Counted from the first letter of the stretch, positions 1 to 5,365 are shown. The stretch is 5,365 nucleotides of DNA from Candidatus Avelusimicrobium ruminicola (GCA_900319885.1 ONQH01000073.1:1-5365), one strand, 5' to 3'. A program made the numbers and translations. The notes: generated by a model from the letters alone, not told the origin.

Positions 1-231
1 GAACGCCTCTTTAATATAGACGTGGCTGAAGTCAAGCTTTTTACCGGCTTTGACTTGCAGGTTGGCGGCGGCGCTGTGTAAGGTTTTGGCTACCAAGTCG
101 GCGGTGCGTTTTGCAACAAACGGCAATACTTCTTCGGCCGCTTTTACATTTTTACCGCGGATTTGGTCCAACACTAAGTTTACACGGCGGCTGCCGTAGC
201 GTTGAAATTTGGCTTTTGCACAAGCTTCCAT
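1..231 (-). CDS. rplV: 50S ribosomal protein L22, N-terminal 77 residues (runs off the left edge)
   Basis: L22 binds domains of 23S rRNA and helps line the peptide exit tunnel of the large subunit. The minus-strand frame is open from the ATG at 231 to the first base of the window and begins [16 protein letters not shown]. The following [20 protein letters not shown] and the later [11 protein letters not shown] segment match the L22 core, where KxRxVxxxIRGK and KxLxSAxAN are typical. The C-terminal beta-hairpin that reaches into the tunnel lies outside the window. The start follows the rpsS stop by 15 nt, with a GAGGA Shine-Dalgarno element in the gap. Position after S19 is the standard S10-operon order. 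The identity is secure, but the gene is partial here. Confidence 0.95.
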   Translation of the reverse strand, partial: MEACAKAKFQRYGSRRVNLVLDQIRGKNVKAAEEVLPFVAKRTADLVAKTLHSAAANLQVKAGKKLDFSHVYIKEAF

Positions 232-246
232 ATCAAATCCTCAATC

Positions 247-531
247 TTATTTCAAGGCCGTGGAATCTTTGGTGATACCACCGTGACCTTTGAACAACCG
301 GGTGAACGAAAATTCACCGAGTTTATAACCTACCATACGTTCGGAAACGTAGATGGGAAGAAACTTGCGACCATTGTGCACCAAGAAGGTGTGGCCCACA
401 AATTCCGGCACGATTGTGCACGCTCTTGCCCATGTTTTAATAGGTTTCTTTTCGTTGGAAGCATTCATTGCTTGAACCTTTTCCAACAGGTTTAAGTCTA
501 CAAACGGACCTTTTTTAGTTGATCTTCCCAT
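247..531 (-). CDS. rpsS: 30S ribosomal protein S19
   Basis: S19 sits in the head of the small subunit near the A site, forms a complex with S13 and contacts 16S rRNA. The 94-residue product is close to the family's usual 90-95. It opens with the hallmark [12 protein letters not shown]. It carries the conserved core at residues 52-78, [20 protein letters not shown] followed by GEFSFTR, and then a KGHGG tail element. The ATG lies only 2 nt after the rplB stop (TAAGTATG), so translation is probably coupled. The AAGG in the end of rplB, about 10 nt upstream, is a weak ribosome site, which also suggests reliance on coupling. Nothing in the protein is unusual. Confidence 0.98.
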   Translation of the reverse strand: MGRSTKKGPFVDLNLLEKVQAMNASNEKKPIKTWARACTIVPEFVGHTFLVHNGRKFLPIYVSERMVGYKLGEFSFTRLFKGHGGITKDSTALK

Positions 532-533
532 AC

Positions 534-1373
534 TTATTTAACCTTGTTTTTTCTTCTGTCGCTCACAATCATCCAGCTAAAAGCTTTCTTGGTGGAGCGG
601 GTCTTCAAACCACGGGCAGGCTGGTTCCACGGAGAGCGCGGAATGTTGCCGCCTTTACCATGACCGCGGCCACCGCCCATGGGGTGGTCTACGGCGTTCA
701 TCGCGCTACCGCGTACCGTCGGGCGGTTGCCCAAGTGACGGTTGCGGCCGGCGTTCCCGATGACAATGTTGCCATGGTCTACGTTACCTACTTGGCCGAT
801 CGTGGCGCAGCAATCGCTAGGAACTAAGCGGATTTCGCCAGACGGCATCTTGATGTGGGCATAACCGGCTTCTTTCGCCATTAACTGCGCTTGGGAACCG
901 GCGCTGCGTGCAAGTTGTGCACCTTTGCCGACTTTCAGTTCAATCGCGTGGATAAAAGTACCTTCAGGGATATATTTCAAAGCAAGGCAGTTACCCACTT
1001 TAATATCAGCAGTCGGGCCAGACATGAGTGTATCGCCCACTTGTACGCCTACGGGTTGCAAGATATATCTCTTGTCGCCATCGGCATAGTTTAAAAGGCA
1101 AATACGCGCGCTGCGGTTCGGGTCGTATTCTACAGAAACGACTTTGGCCGGCACGCCGTATTTTTCTCTTCTAAAATCAATTTGTCTGTAAGCACGTCTG
1201 TGGCCACCGCCAATGTGACGTACCATTACCATACCGGTGTTATTTCTTCCGCCGGTTTTGCGAAGACCTTTGGTCAGCCGTTTCTCGGGCGTGGTCTTGG
1301 TAATATCGGAATAATCCGACACCGTGATCGTGCGGCGAGACGGGGTGTAAGGTCTAAACGATTTAATAGGCAT
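534..1373 (-). CDS. rplB: 50S ribosomal protein L2
   Basis: L2 is a primary 23S rRNA binder needed for subunit association and for peptidyl-transferase centre assembly. The 279-residue product is near the usual 273-277. It starts [15 protein letters not shown] and has the GGRNNTG and [17 protein letters not shown] motifs of the RNA-binding domain at about 41-70. The C-terminal domain holds [16 protein letters not shown], in which His230 corresponds to the functionally important E. coli His229 (numbered without Met). Just after it the sequence reads [10 protein letters not shown] rather than the common GGGEGR, and Met replaces the second His. It ends in a basic tail. An AAGGAG site at 1385-1390, 11 nt before the ATG, supports the start. 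It is 19 nt downstream of rplW. Confidence 0.98.
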   Translation of the reverse strand: MPIKSFRPYTPSRRTITVSDYSDITKTTPEKRLTKGLRKTGGRNNTGMVMVRHIGGGHRRAYRQIDFRREKYGVPAKVVSVEYDPNRSARICLLNYADGDKRYILQPVGVQVGDTLMSGPTADIKVGNCLALKYIPEGTFIHAIELKVGKGAQLARSAGSQAQLMAKEAGYAHIKMPSGEIRLVPSDCCATIGQVGNVDHGNIVIGNAGRNRHLGNRPTVRGSAMNAVDHPMGGGRGHGKGGNIPRSPWNQPARGLKTRSTKKAFSWMIVSDRRKNKVK

Positions 1374-1392
1374 AGTTAGTAGTTCTCCTTCT

Positions 1393-1689
1393 CTACTTCG
1401 CAGTGGATTCTACCACTTCGATTTTATCGCCTTCTTTCAAAGTTACAAAGGCCTTTTTATAATCAGGCCGTTTGCCTTCGAAACGACCCATGCGATGGGT
1501 CTTGCCCGTGACGGAAATAGTGTTAATCTTTACAACAGTTACGTTGAAGATTTTTTCCACCGCGGTTTTAATTTCGCCCTTGGACGCGTTTTTGGCTACG
1601 ATAAAGCCATAGCGGTTGTGTGTATCGCGTTCAATTAAGCTTTTCTCGGTTAAGAGGGGCTTTTTTAAAGTATCATAAGCGCCGGACAT
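1393..1689 (-). CDS. rplW: 50S ribosomal protein L23
   Basis: L23 lies at the tunnel exit and is the docking site for trigger factor and the signal recognition particle. The 98-residue product is full length for the family. Near its N-terminus it has KKPLLTEKS, where Glu15 aligns with E. coli Glu18, the trigger-factor contact. The [20 protein letters not shown] segment and the C-terminal [17 protein letters not shown] are family signatures. The start codon overlaps the rplD stop by one base (TAATG). A full-strength AAGGAGG lies inside the 3' end of rplD, 7 nt before the ATG. L4 and L23 are therefore translationally linked, as expected for adjacent members of this operon. Confidence 0.98.
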   Translation of the reverse strand: MSGAYDTLKKPLLTEKSLIERDTHNRYGFIVAKNASKGEIKTAVEKIFNVTVVKINTISVTGKTHRMGRFEGKRPDYKKAFVTLKEGDKIEVVESTAK

Positions 1690-2321
1690 TACTTGGCCTC
1701 CTTGGCAAACGTTTTGGTCAACGTATCCACAGCGTCTTTGGTGAAGATTACTTTAGAGCTGTTTAATACTTCATACGCGTTAATGTCTTGCGTTTGCATG
1801 TGGGTTAAGCCCGCTACGTTGCGGCAAGCCAATTTGGTGTTTTCATCGGCAAAATTGTCGAGCACCAAGGGTTTGCGGCCCGCAGACACGGCTTTCATGA
1901 CGTCGGTAAACGCTTTGGTTTTGGGTTCTTTGAAGGTCAAAGATTCCAACACTACCACGTTGCCTTCAGCTAATTTGGTAGACAAAGCCATGGCAAGCGC
2001 GGTGCGGCGTTTAGCGGCCGGTAAATCCTGGCGGTAGGAGTGAGGAGTAGGACCCCACGCTACACCGCCGTGGCGGAATTGCACTGCACGCAAAGACCCT
2101 TGACGGGCGCGGCCGGTGCCTTTTTGTTTCCACGGTTTTTTACCGGTACCGGAAACTTCCGCACGGGTTTTCACATCAGCCGTACCGCTGCGTTGGTTAG
2201 CCAAGAAAGCGGTGATGACTTCGTGTAAGAAAGTAGGGTTCGCTTTCACACCGAATAAAGATTCCGGCAGAGAGATGGTCCCTTTTTCTTTTCCTTTTAA
2301 ATCTAAAACTTTTGTTTCCAT
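1689..2321 (-). CDS. rplD: 50S ribosomal protein L4
   Basis: L4 is an early-assembly 23S rRNA binder whose long loop helps form the constriction of the exit tunnel. In E. coli it also represses its own S10 operon through the mRNA leader. The 210-residue product matches the family's usual 200-210. The extended loop is recognisable at about residues 57-91 as SGTGKKPWKQKGTGRARQGS followed by an FRHGGVAWGP variant of the commoner WRGGG(V/x)xFGP. The globular part contains the typical RRTALAMALSTKL segment and ends in a lysine-rich tail. The start lies 12 nt after rplC, with an AAGGA site that overlaps the rplC stop codon. Whether it autoregulates here is inference; see the leader hairpin upstream of rpsJ. 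Confidence 0.98.
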   Translation of the reverse strand: METKVLDLKGKEKGTISLPESLFGVKANPTFLHEVITAFLANQRSGTADVKTRAEVSGTGKKPWKQKGTGRARQGSLRAVQFRHGGVAWGPTPHSYRQDLPAAKRRTALAMALSTKLAEGNVVVLESLTFKEPKTKAFTDVMKAVSAGRKPLVLDNFADENTKLACRNVAGLTHMQTQDINAYEVLNSSKVIFTKDAVDTLTKTFAKEAK

Positions 2322-2333
2322 AGGTCCAAGTCC

Positions 2334-3125
2334 TTACTTCTTGTTAGCAGCCTTAGAAGCAGATACTTTCTGCTGTTGCGGTGCTACATAGTGTTTTTTG
2401 TATTTGGAAGTTTCTAAGACGGACACGATAGAGCCACGGGCCCCCGGAACGGAACCTTTTAAGAATAAGAGACCGTTTTCGCTGTCTACTTTGATAACTT
2501 CAATCTTGGCTACTGTATGGGTGGTGGTACCATAGTGACCAGCCATGCGCTGACCGCTGATAACTTTACCCAAAGAGCGGCGGGAACCTAAAGACCCCGG
2601 AGCGCGGCTGCGGTCGGATTGACCGTGCGAATCCGGTTGACCGGCAAAGCCGTGGCGTTTCATACCGCCGGCAAAACCGTGGCCTTTAATTTTACCCTGC
2701 ACGTCTACATAGTCGCCGGGTTTAAAGATTTTTTCAAGTGAAATGACTTGGCCGATTTCAAAACCAGTTACGTCGGCAACACGGCATTCCTTCATGTGTT
2801 TAACCGGGGTAACATTTGCTTTTTTGAAGTAGCCCATTTCGGGTTTGTTGAGTTTGCTTTCTTTCACTTCGCCAAAACCCACACAAACGGCGTTGTAGCC
2901 GTCTTTTTCTTGGGTTCTGACACGCACAACTTTGCAATCGCCCGCTTTTACAACGGATACGCCATGCAGGTTGCCTTTTTCATCAAAGAGCTGGGTCATG
3001 CCCACTTTCTCGCCGATTACGAAACGAAACGTAGCCGGAGCTTCTTTGACAGTTTCTGCTTTGGCCGGTTCAGCAACGGTTGTTGCCTCTTGGGCACCAG
3101 CAGCATTTTTATTTTCTTCTGTCAT
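2334..3125 (-). CDS. rplC: 50S ribosomal protein L3, with terminal extensions
   Basis: L3 nucleates 50S assembly and reaches toward the peptidyl-transferase centre. The core, from about residue 33, has IGEKVGMTQLFDEKG, the GHGFAGGMKRHGFAG loop, SHGQSDRSRAPGSLG, GQRMAGHYG and GLLFLKGSVPGARG, all family hallmarks. The protein is 263 residues against the usual 205-215. The excess is an Ala/Glu/Lys-rich N-terminal extension of about 32 residues and a lysine-containing tail of about 20. No ATG, GTG or TTG codon lies between the first Met and the conserved GMT, so a shorter start is not available. By my alignment the site of the E. coli PrmB-methylated glutamine (Gln150) is arginine here. An AAGGA element overlapping the rpsJ stop is somewhat distant (about 13 nt) from the ATG. 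Confidence 0.97.
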   Translation of the reverse strand: MTEENKNAAGAQEATTVAEPAKAETVKEAPATFRFVIGEKVGMTQLFDEKGNLHGVSVVKAGDCKVVRVRTQEKDGYNAVCVGFGEVKESKLNKPEMGYFKKANVTPVKHMKECRVADVTGFEIGQVISLEKIFKPGDYVDVQGKIKGHGFAGGMKRHGFAGQPDSHGQSDRSRAPGSLGSRRSLGKVISGQRMAGHYGTTTHTVAKIEVIKVDSENGLLFLKGSVPGARGSIVSVLETSKYKKHYVAPQQQKVSASKAANKK

Positions 3126-3141
3126 ACGTGTTTACTTTTCC

Positions 3142-3486
3142 TTAGTTGCTTTTAATGGCCACATCTACACCGGCGGGCAAATCGAGTTTCATCAGTTCGT
3201 CCACGGTTTTAGAGGTGGGGCTTTTTAGATCAATTAAGCGTTTATGAATACGCATTTCAAACTGTTCTCTGCTTTTCTTATCGGTATGGGGAGAGCGAAG
3301 TACGGTGTACTTTTTAATCCGAACCGGCAAGAGTACAGGACCCGCTACGATAGCGCCCGTTTTTTGCGCGGTTTCTACAATGCGCGAAACAGAAGCGTCT
3401 AACATGCGATGGTCATAAGAACGCAGTTTAATGCGGATTCTTTCTTGGCCAATTACATTGGCTTTTTTAGCTGTTTTTTCTGCCAT
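3142..3486 (-). CDS. rpsJ: 30S ribosomal protein S10 (NusE), first gene of the S10 operon
   Basis: S10 is part of the 30S head and, as NusE, pairs with NusB in transcription antitermination. The product has 114 residues against the usual 102-105, because of a lysine/alanine-rich N-terminal extension of about 11 residues before the core [17 protein letters not shown]. The signature [20 protein letters not shown] is at residues 65-84 and the C-terminal [10 protein letters not shown] is intact. All nine isoleucines use ATT or ATC. The ATG is preceded by an AAGGAA site about 11 nt away in an A-rich stretch. It is the first gene of the operon and faces a 237-nt divergent promoter region, so regulation at its leader would affect every gene to its left. 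Confidence 0.98.
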   Translation of the reverse strand: MAEKTAKKANVIGQERIRIKLRSYDHRMLDASVSRIVETAQKTGAIVAGPVLLPVRIKKYTVLRSPHTDKKSREQFEMRIHKRLIDLKSPTSKTVDELMKLDLPAGVDVAIKSN

Positions 3487-3537
3487 TTTTAGTTTTTTCC
3501 TTAACAGTTTTGTTTCAAATTATTTATCGGCAGAAAA

Positions 3538-3576
3538 CCCTATACCTGTCCTCCGTTCCCGTCGGACAAGTTAGGA
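3538..3576 (-). promoter_or_regulatory. S10-operon mRNA leader hairpin, possible autoregulatory element
   Basis: Read on the minus strand, bases 3576-3564 (TCCTAACTTGTCC) can pair with 3551-3538 (GGACAGGTATAGGG). This gives 13 base pairs, two of them G-T (G-U in RNA), with one bulged A at 3543 and a 12-nt purine-rich loop at 3552-3563. The hairpin ends about 50 nt before the rpsJ start and has no U-run after it, so it is not a simple terminator. The 5' arm could instead pair with TAGGA just upstream (3579-3583), giving a small alternative hairpin. In E. coli the L4 protein controls this operon through leader structures. A similar role here is inference. Confidence 0.5.
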
Positions 3577-3609
3577 AATCCTACCGTTTAAAATAACTCA
3601 GTACAGTTT

Positions 3610-3639
3610 ATTATACCAAATTATTTGTTAGCATGTCTA
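3610..3639 (-). promoter_or_regulatory. Leftward sigma70-type promoter for the S10 operon (proximal)
   Basis: On the minus strand a TAGACA -35 box (3634-3639, five of six consensus bases) is followed by an 18-nt spacer and a perfect TATAAT -10 box (3610-3615). A TG one base upstream of the -10 makes it an extended -10. The predicted transcription start is near 3603, giving an rpsJ leader of about 115 nt that contains the 13-bp hairpin. The hexamers are read directly; activity is inferred. Confidence 0.7.
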
Positions 3640-3670
3640 GTTTCTTAACACGTTCACCAAGTGCGTAAAA

Positions 3671-3703
3671 CCGACATTTTTCCTGTTGAAAATATTATAT
3701 AAT
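3671..3703 (+). promoter_or_regulatory. Probable rightward promoter for the ankyrin gene
   Basis: The plus strand has a perfect TATAAT at 3698-3703 and an overlapping TATTAT at 3693-3698. For the latter, CCGACA (3671-3676, four of six) sits at a 16-nt spacing as a -35. No good -35 serves the perfect TATAAT, since the nearby TTGAAA at 3686 is only 6 nt away. Transcription would start near 3705-3710, leaving a short leader with the AGGGG ribosome site (3709-3713). The -10 region is shared with the opposing S10 promoter. Confidence 0.4.
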
Positions 3704-3722
3704 AATTCAGGGGTTTTGTAAA
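3694..3722 (-). promoter_or_regulatory. Leftward sigma70-type promoter for the S10 operon (distal), overlapping the ankyrin gene promoter
   Basis: On the minus strand a TTTACA -35 box (3717-3722, five of six) is followed by a 17-nt spacer and a perfect TATAAT -10 box (3694-3699). This is the best hexamer match in the window, at 11 of 12 bases with ideal spacing. Its start would be near 3687, giving a leader of about 200 nt for rpsJ. The -35 ends one base before the ATG of the divergent ankyrin gene. The -10 lies within the palindrome TATTATATAATA (3693-3704), which also offers a -10 to the plus strand. Polymerase could probably not occupy both directions at once. Confidence 0.6.
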
Positions 3723-3723
3723 G

Positions 3724-4335
3724 ATGAAAACTAAAATTCTAATCGAAATGTTACAACTAACGTTCACACCAACACGCGCCAGCGCCCCAGCCATCTTTCG
3801 ATTACTTGATTACTCCACTAAATATTGGGGAAAAATAACAGATTTTTCGCACATAACAAGCATAAGCACTTACGGCACAATAGGTTCATTATTTCTTATT
3901 ATATTCTTTGATGCGGGAAAATGGGCGCGTGTTTTGCTAGTAATATGCTGCCTAGTTGCTATAGTTTCAGCTATACAATTTTATTACTTCTTATCGGATC
4001 TGGATGAAAAAGAAAAGAAAAATCACGAACAGGGCCCCGCTCCTGCTCCAGCCCTTCCCATTACCCCGCTTCTCCAAGCAGTAATGGATGGAGAACTAGA
4101 AAAGGTAAGGGAAGTATTGGCAGATAATACAGCGCAACTAAATACTACCTACGCGCCAAACGGAAATACACCCCTACACGTGGCTGCGCTTAATGGCTAT
4201 GTTGATATTGTGCGTTTTCTCTTAGAGCAGCCCGGCATTGATACCCTCCGCACCAATAACGAAGGCAAAACTGCTCTGGATCTGACGCGTGAAAAAGGGT
4301 TTGCAGAAATTGTACAACTATTAGAAAATAATTAA
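3724..4335 (+). CDS. Membrane-anchored ankyrin-repeat protein of unknown role
   Basis: The 203-residue product has two parts. Residues about 50-62 and 67-90 are hydrophobic and look like a membrane hairpin with a short DAGKWAR turn. The basic N-terminus and the KEKKNH stretch after the second helix predict that both ends are cytoplasmic. A Pro/Ala linker (105-112) leads to three ankyrin repeats, at about 114-145, 147-180 and 181-203. The middle one is canonical, with GNTPLHVAALNGYVDIVRFLLE, and the last (GKTALDLTREKGFAEIVQLL) is slightly short. Ankyrin repeats bind other proteins; no partner or catalytic domain is visible. The ATG has an AGGGG site 10 nt upstream. Eight of its 16 isoleucines use ATA, all at residues 38-84. 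It is divergent from rpsJ and 31 nt upstream of the phosphoribosyltransferase gene. Confidence 0.9.
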   Translation: MKTKILIEMLQLTFTPTRASAPAIFRLLDYSTKYWGKITDFSHITSISTYGTIGSLFLIIFFDAGKWARVLLVICCLVAIVSAIQFYYFLSDLDEKEKKNHEQGPAPAPALPITPLLQAVMDGELEKVREVLADNTAQLNTTYAPNGNTPLHVAALNGYVDIVRFLLEQPGIDTLRTNNEGKTALDLTREKGFAEIVQLLENN

Positions 4336-4345
4336 TTTCAAAATT

Positions 4346-4354
4346 TGCTATACT
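4346..4354 (+). promoter_or_regulatory. Possible extended -10 promoter for the phosphoribosyltransferase gene
   Basis: TGCTATACT in the 31-nt gap after the ankyrin gene matches an extended -10 element (TG, one base, then TATACT, five of six). I find no convincing -35. Transcription would begin near 4361, only about 6 nt before the ATG at 4367, giving a nearly leaderless mRNA. This agrees with the absence of a clear Shine-Dalgarno sequence there (only ACGGG). Read-through from the ankyrin gene is the alternative. Confidence 0.4.
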
Positions 4355-4366
4355 AAACGGGTTGCT

Positions 4367-4903
4367 ATGACAAAAGATTACGGACTTACTATTGTAAAAG
4401 ATTTCCCCGTTAAGGGTGTCAATTTTATTGATATTAACGGCTTGTTAAATAACCCCGTTTGCTTTCAGGCGGCCGTTGACAAGTTTTGCATGCTGATTGC
4501 CAAAGAGCTCCCCGCTGATACGCTTAAAAAAGCGGCCATCATTACGCCACAAGCGCGCGGTTTTTTGCTTGGGGCCCCTGTGGCTTACAAACTTGGTTTA
4601 CCGCTTGTATTGGTGCGCAAAAAGGGTAAAATCCCCAATAAACCCTATGTCTTCCATATCACAAATGAATATGATGATTATGATATGGAAATAGATAGCG
4701 ACCTATTGGCCAAACACACCCATTACATTTATATTGATGATATTTTGGCTACCGGACAAACGCTAGCCGGCATTGAGGAAGCGTTGTCCAAAAAGGGGAA
4801 AAGCATTGTGCTTGCGCTACATGTGACGGCCGTGCCGGCTTTAAAGGGCATCCGCGAAAGCACCCCCGCACTGAGAAGAATTCCCACTAAAGAGATTATT
4901 TGA
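4367..4903 (+). CDS. Adenine-phosphoribosyltransferase-like protein
   Basis: Type I phosphoribosyltransferase fold of the Apt kind; Apt makes AMP from adenine and PRPP in cytoplasmic purine salvage. The 178 residues fit the family's 170-180. Apt-like features run in order: FPVKGVNFIDINGLL (13-27, compare FPxPGIxFxDI), QARGFLLGAPVAYKLG (62-77), RKKGKIP (84-90), NEYDDYDMEIDSD (100-112), the PRPP-binding IYIDDILATGQT (121-132) and a late LKGIRE (159-164). Departures from Apt consensus are Gln for the usual acidic residue in E/D-x-RGF, Asp for Gly after EY, and GQT for GGT in the PRPP motif. The base used is therefore uncertain: Apt is the leading guess, a related purine or xanthine transferase the alternative. 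The start fits, since the family core begins about 12 residues in. Confidence 0.85.
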   Translation: MTKDYGLTIVKDFPVKGVNFIDINGLLNNPVCFQAAVDKFCMLIAKELPADTLKKAAIITPQARGFLLGAPVAYKLGLPLVLVRKKGKIPNKPYVFHITNEYDDYDMEIDSDLLAKHTHYIYIDDILATGQTLAGIEEALSKKGKSIVLALHVTAVPALKGIRESTPALRRIPTKEII

Positions 4904-4922
4904 TTAAATCATTTAATAAAAA

Positions 4923-4944
4923 AGCCCCGCCAAAAGGCGGGGCT
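4923..4944 (-). terminator. Intrinsic terminator of fusA, possibly bidirectional
   Basis: AGCCCCGCC (4923-4931) and GGCGGGGCT (4936-4944) form a perfect 9-bp GC-rich stem around an AAAA loop. On the minus strand the stem is followed by a run of Ts, making a strong rho-independent terminator 20 nt after the fusA stop. On the plus strand the tail is only CTTTAC, so it may end the phosphoribosyltransferase transcript less efficiently. Its presence indicates that fusA is not co-transcribed with rpsJ here. Confidence 0.92.
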
Positions 4945-4964
4945 CTTTACTTCTTTGAAACTTC

Positions 4965-5365
4965 TTAGGCAGCCACTTTTTCGGCGGTTCTCTTTTCCAC
5001 AATCGCTTTGGCGACGTTGGCAGGAACTTCGGCGTAGTGGCTCGGTTCCATCGTGAACGAAGCGCGGCCTTGAGACAAGGAGCGCACGTTGGTGGCGTAA
5101 CCGAACATTTCAGCCAGCGGTACTTCGGCACGTACATAGCGTACGTTCCCGCGCACACCCATCTCGCCAATTTGACCGCGGCGGGAGCTCAAGTCCCCAA
5201 TGATATCACCGAGGTTGGCTTCCGGAGCGACTACTTCTACTTTCATAATCGGTTCCAAGATGACGGGGTTGGCTTTTTTAGCACCGTCTTTCAAGGCCAT
5301 AGAAGCGGCAATTTTGAAGGCCATTTCCGAAGAGTCAACTTCGTGGAAGGATCCGTCAAACACAG
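4965..5365 (-). CDS. fusA: Elongation factor G, C-terminal part (runs off the right edge)
   Basis: EF-G is the GTPase that drives translocation of tRNA and mRNA on the ribosome. Only the last 132 codons plus two bases are in the window. They cover the end of domain IV ([19 protein letters not shown]) and all of domain V, with [47 protein letters not shown] and [12 protein letters not shown], all EF-G hallmarks. The first in-frame GTG at 5363 is the internal Val of VFDGS, not a start codon. The gene ends with TAA and is followed at once by a strong terminator. In many bacteria tuf and then rpsJ follow fusA on the same strand; here neither does directly. A fusA paralogue cannot be excluded from this fragment. 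Confidence 0.96.
   Translation of the reverse strand, partial: VFDGSFHEVDSSEMAFKIAASMALKDGAKKANPVILEPIMKVEVVAPEANLGDIIGDLSSRRGQIGEMGVRGNVRYVRAEVPLAEMFGYATNVRSLSQGRASFTMEPSHYAEVPANVAKAIVEKRTAEKVAA

Noticed and set aside
2748..3155. A plus-strand open frame of 135 codons opposite rplC and the end of rpsJ, and similar open frames opposite rplB and rplD
   Set aside because: They lie antisense to unmistakable ribosomal-protein genes, have no domain character, and are best explained as by-products of the codon bias of those genes.
3686..3703. TTGAAA (3686-3691) as the -35 box for the rightward TATAAT at 3698
   Set aside because: The spacing is only 6 nt, far from the 16-18 needed.
3487..3723. A tRNA, small RNA gene or missing tuf fragment in the divergent intergenic region
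   Set aside because: No cloverleaf, CCA end or EF-Tu-like coding could be read on either strand; promoters and leader structure account for the region.
4497..4694. A 65-codon plus-strand frame inside the phosphoribosyltransferase gene
   Set aside because: It is in another frame of a gene whose own product matches a known family throughout.
4903..4917. A perfect inverted repeat ATTAAAT-C-ATTTAAT just after the phosphoribosyltransferase stop
   Set aside because: It has a one-base loop and only A-T pairs, so a stable RNA hairpin is unlikely; AT-rich sequence before a terminator readily gives such symmetry.
4913..5170. An 85-codon minus-strand frame overlapping the fusA end
   Set aside because: It is out of frame with the clear EF-G sequence and crosses the terminator; no recognisable protein results.
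1..5365. CRISPR arrays, insertion sequences or attachment sites
   Set aside because: I saw no spaced direct repeats, transposase coding or terminal inverted repeats anywhere in the window.

Overview
This is the chromosomal core of a bacterium. It carries the promoter-proximal half of the S10 ribosomal-protein operon on the minus strand, the 3' end of fusA (elongation factor G) also on the minus strand, and two plus-strand genes between them. The proteins are clearly bacterial. Gene density, AAGGAG-type ribosome sites and sigma70-like promoter hexamers are conventional. The style of the L22, L2 and L3 sequences and the ankyrin gene would fit a gut-type Elusimicrobiota genome, but that assignment is a low-confidence impression and no single feature proves it.

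Layout, read leftward as the operon is transcribed: divergent promoter region (about 3487-3723), rpsJ (S10), rplC (L3), rplD (L4), rplW (L23), rplB (L2), rpsS (S19), and rplV (L22), which runs off the left edge. Gaps are 16, 12, -1 (TAATG overlap), 19, 2 and 15 nt, so this is one tightly packed transcription unit. The 237-nt region upstream of rpsJ holds two good leftward sigma70-type promoters. The downstream one gives a leader of about 115 nt that can fold into a 13-bp hairpin, and a competing smaller hairpin shares one of its arms.

Reading rightward from the same region: a membrane-anchored ankyrin-repeat protein (3724-4335), then an adenine-phosphoribosyltransferase-like protein (4367-4903) with its own possible extended -10 promoter. 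A strong stem-loop terminator (4923-4944) then separates it from the convergent fusA 3' end (4965-5365).

The main points of interest are: (1) the usual fusA-tuf-rpsJ junction is interrupted, with no tuf here and two opposite-strand genes in its place; (2) the ankyrin gene and the ribosomal operon appear to share a palindromic -10 box, so their promoters overlap; (3) the S10 leader has a potentially switchable RNA structure; (4) the ankyrin protein has a two-helix membrane anchor, and all of its ATA codons lie in that membrane half; (5) the phosphoribosyltransferase departs from Apt consensus at several active-site motifs. The ribosomal genes themselves are ordinary. I see no clear evidence of a new multi-gene system, only these leads.
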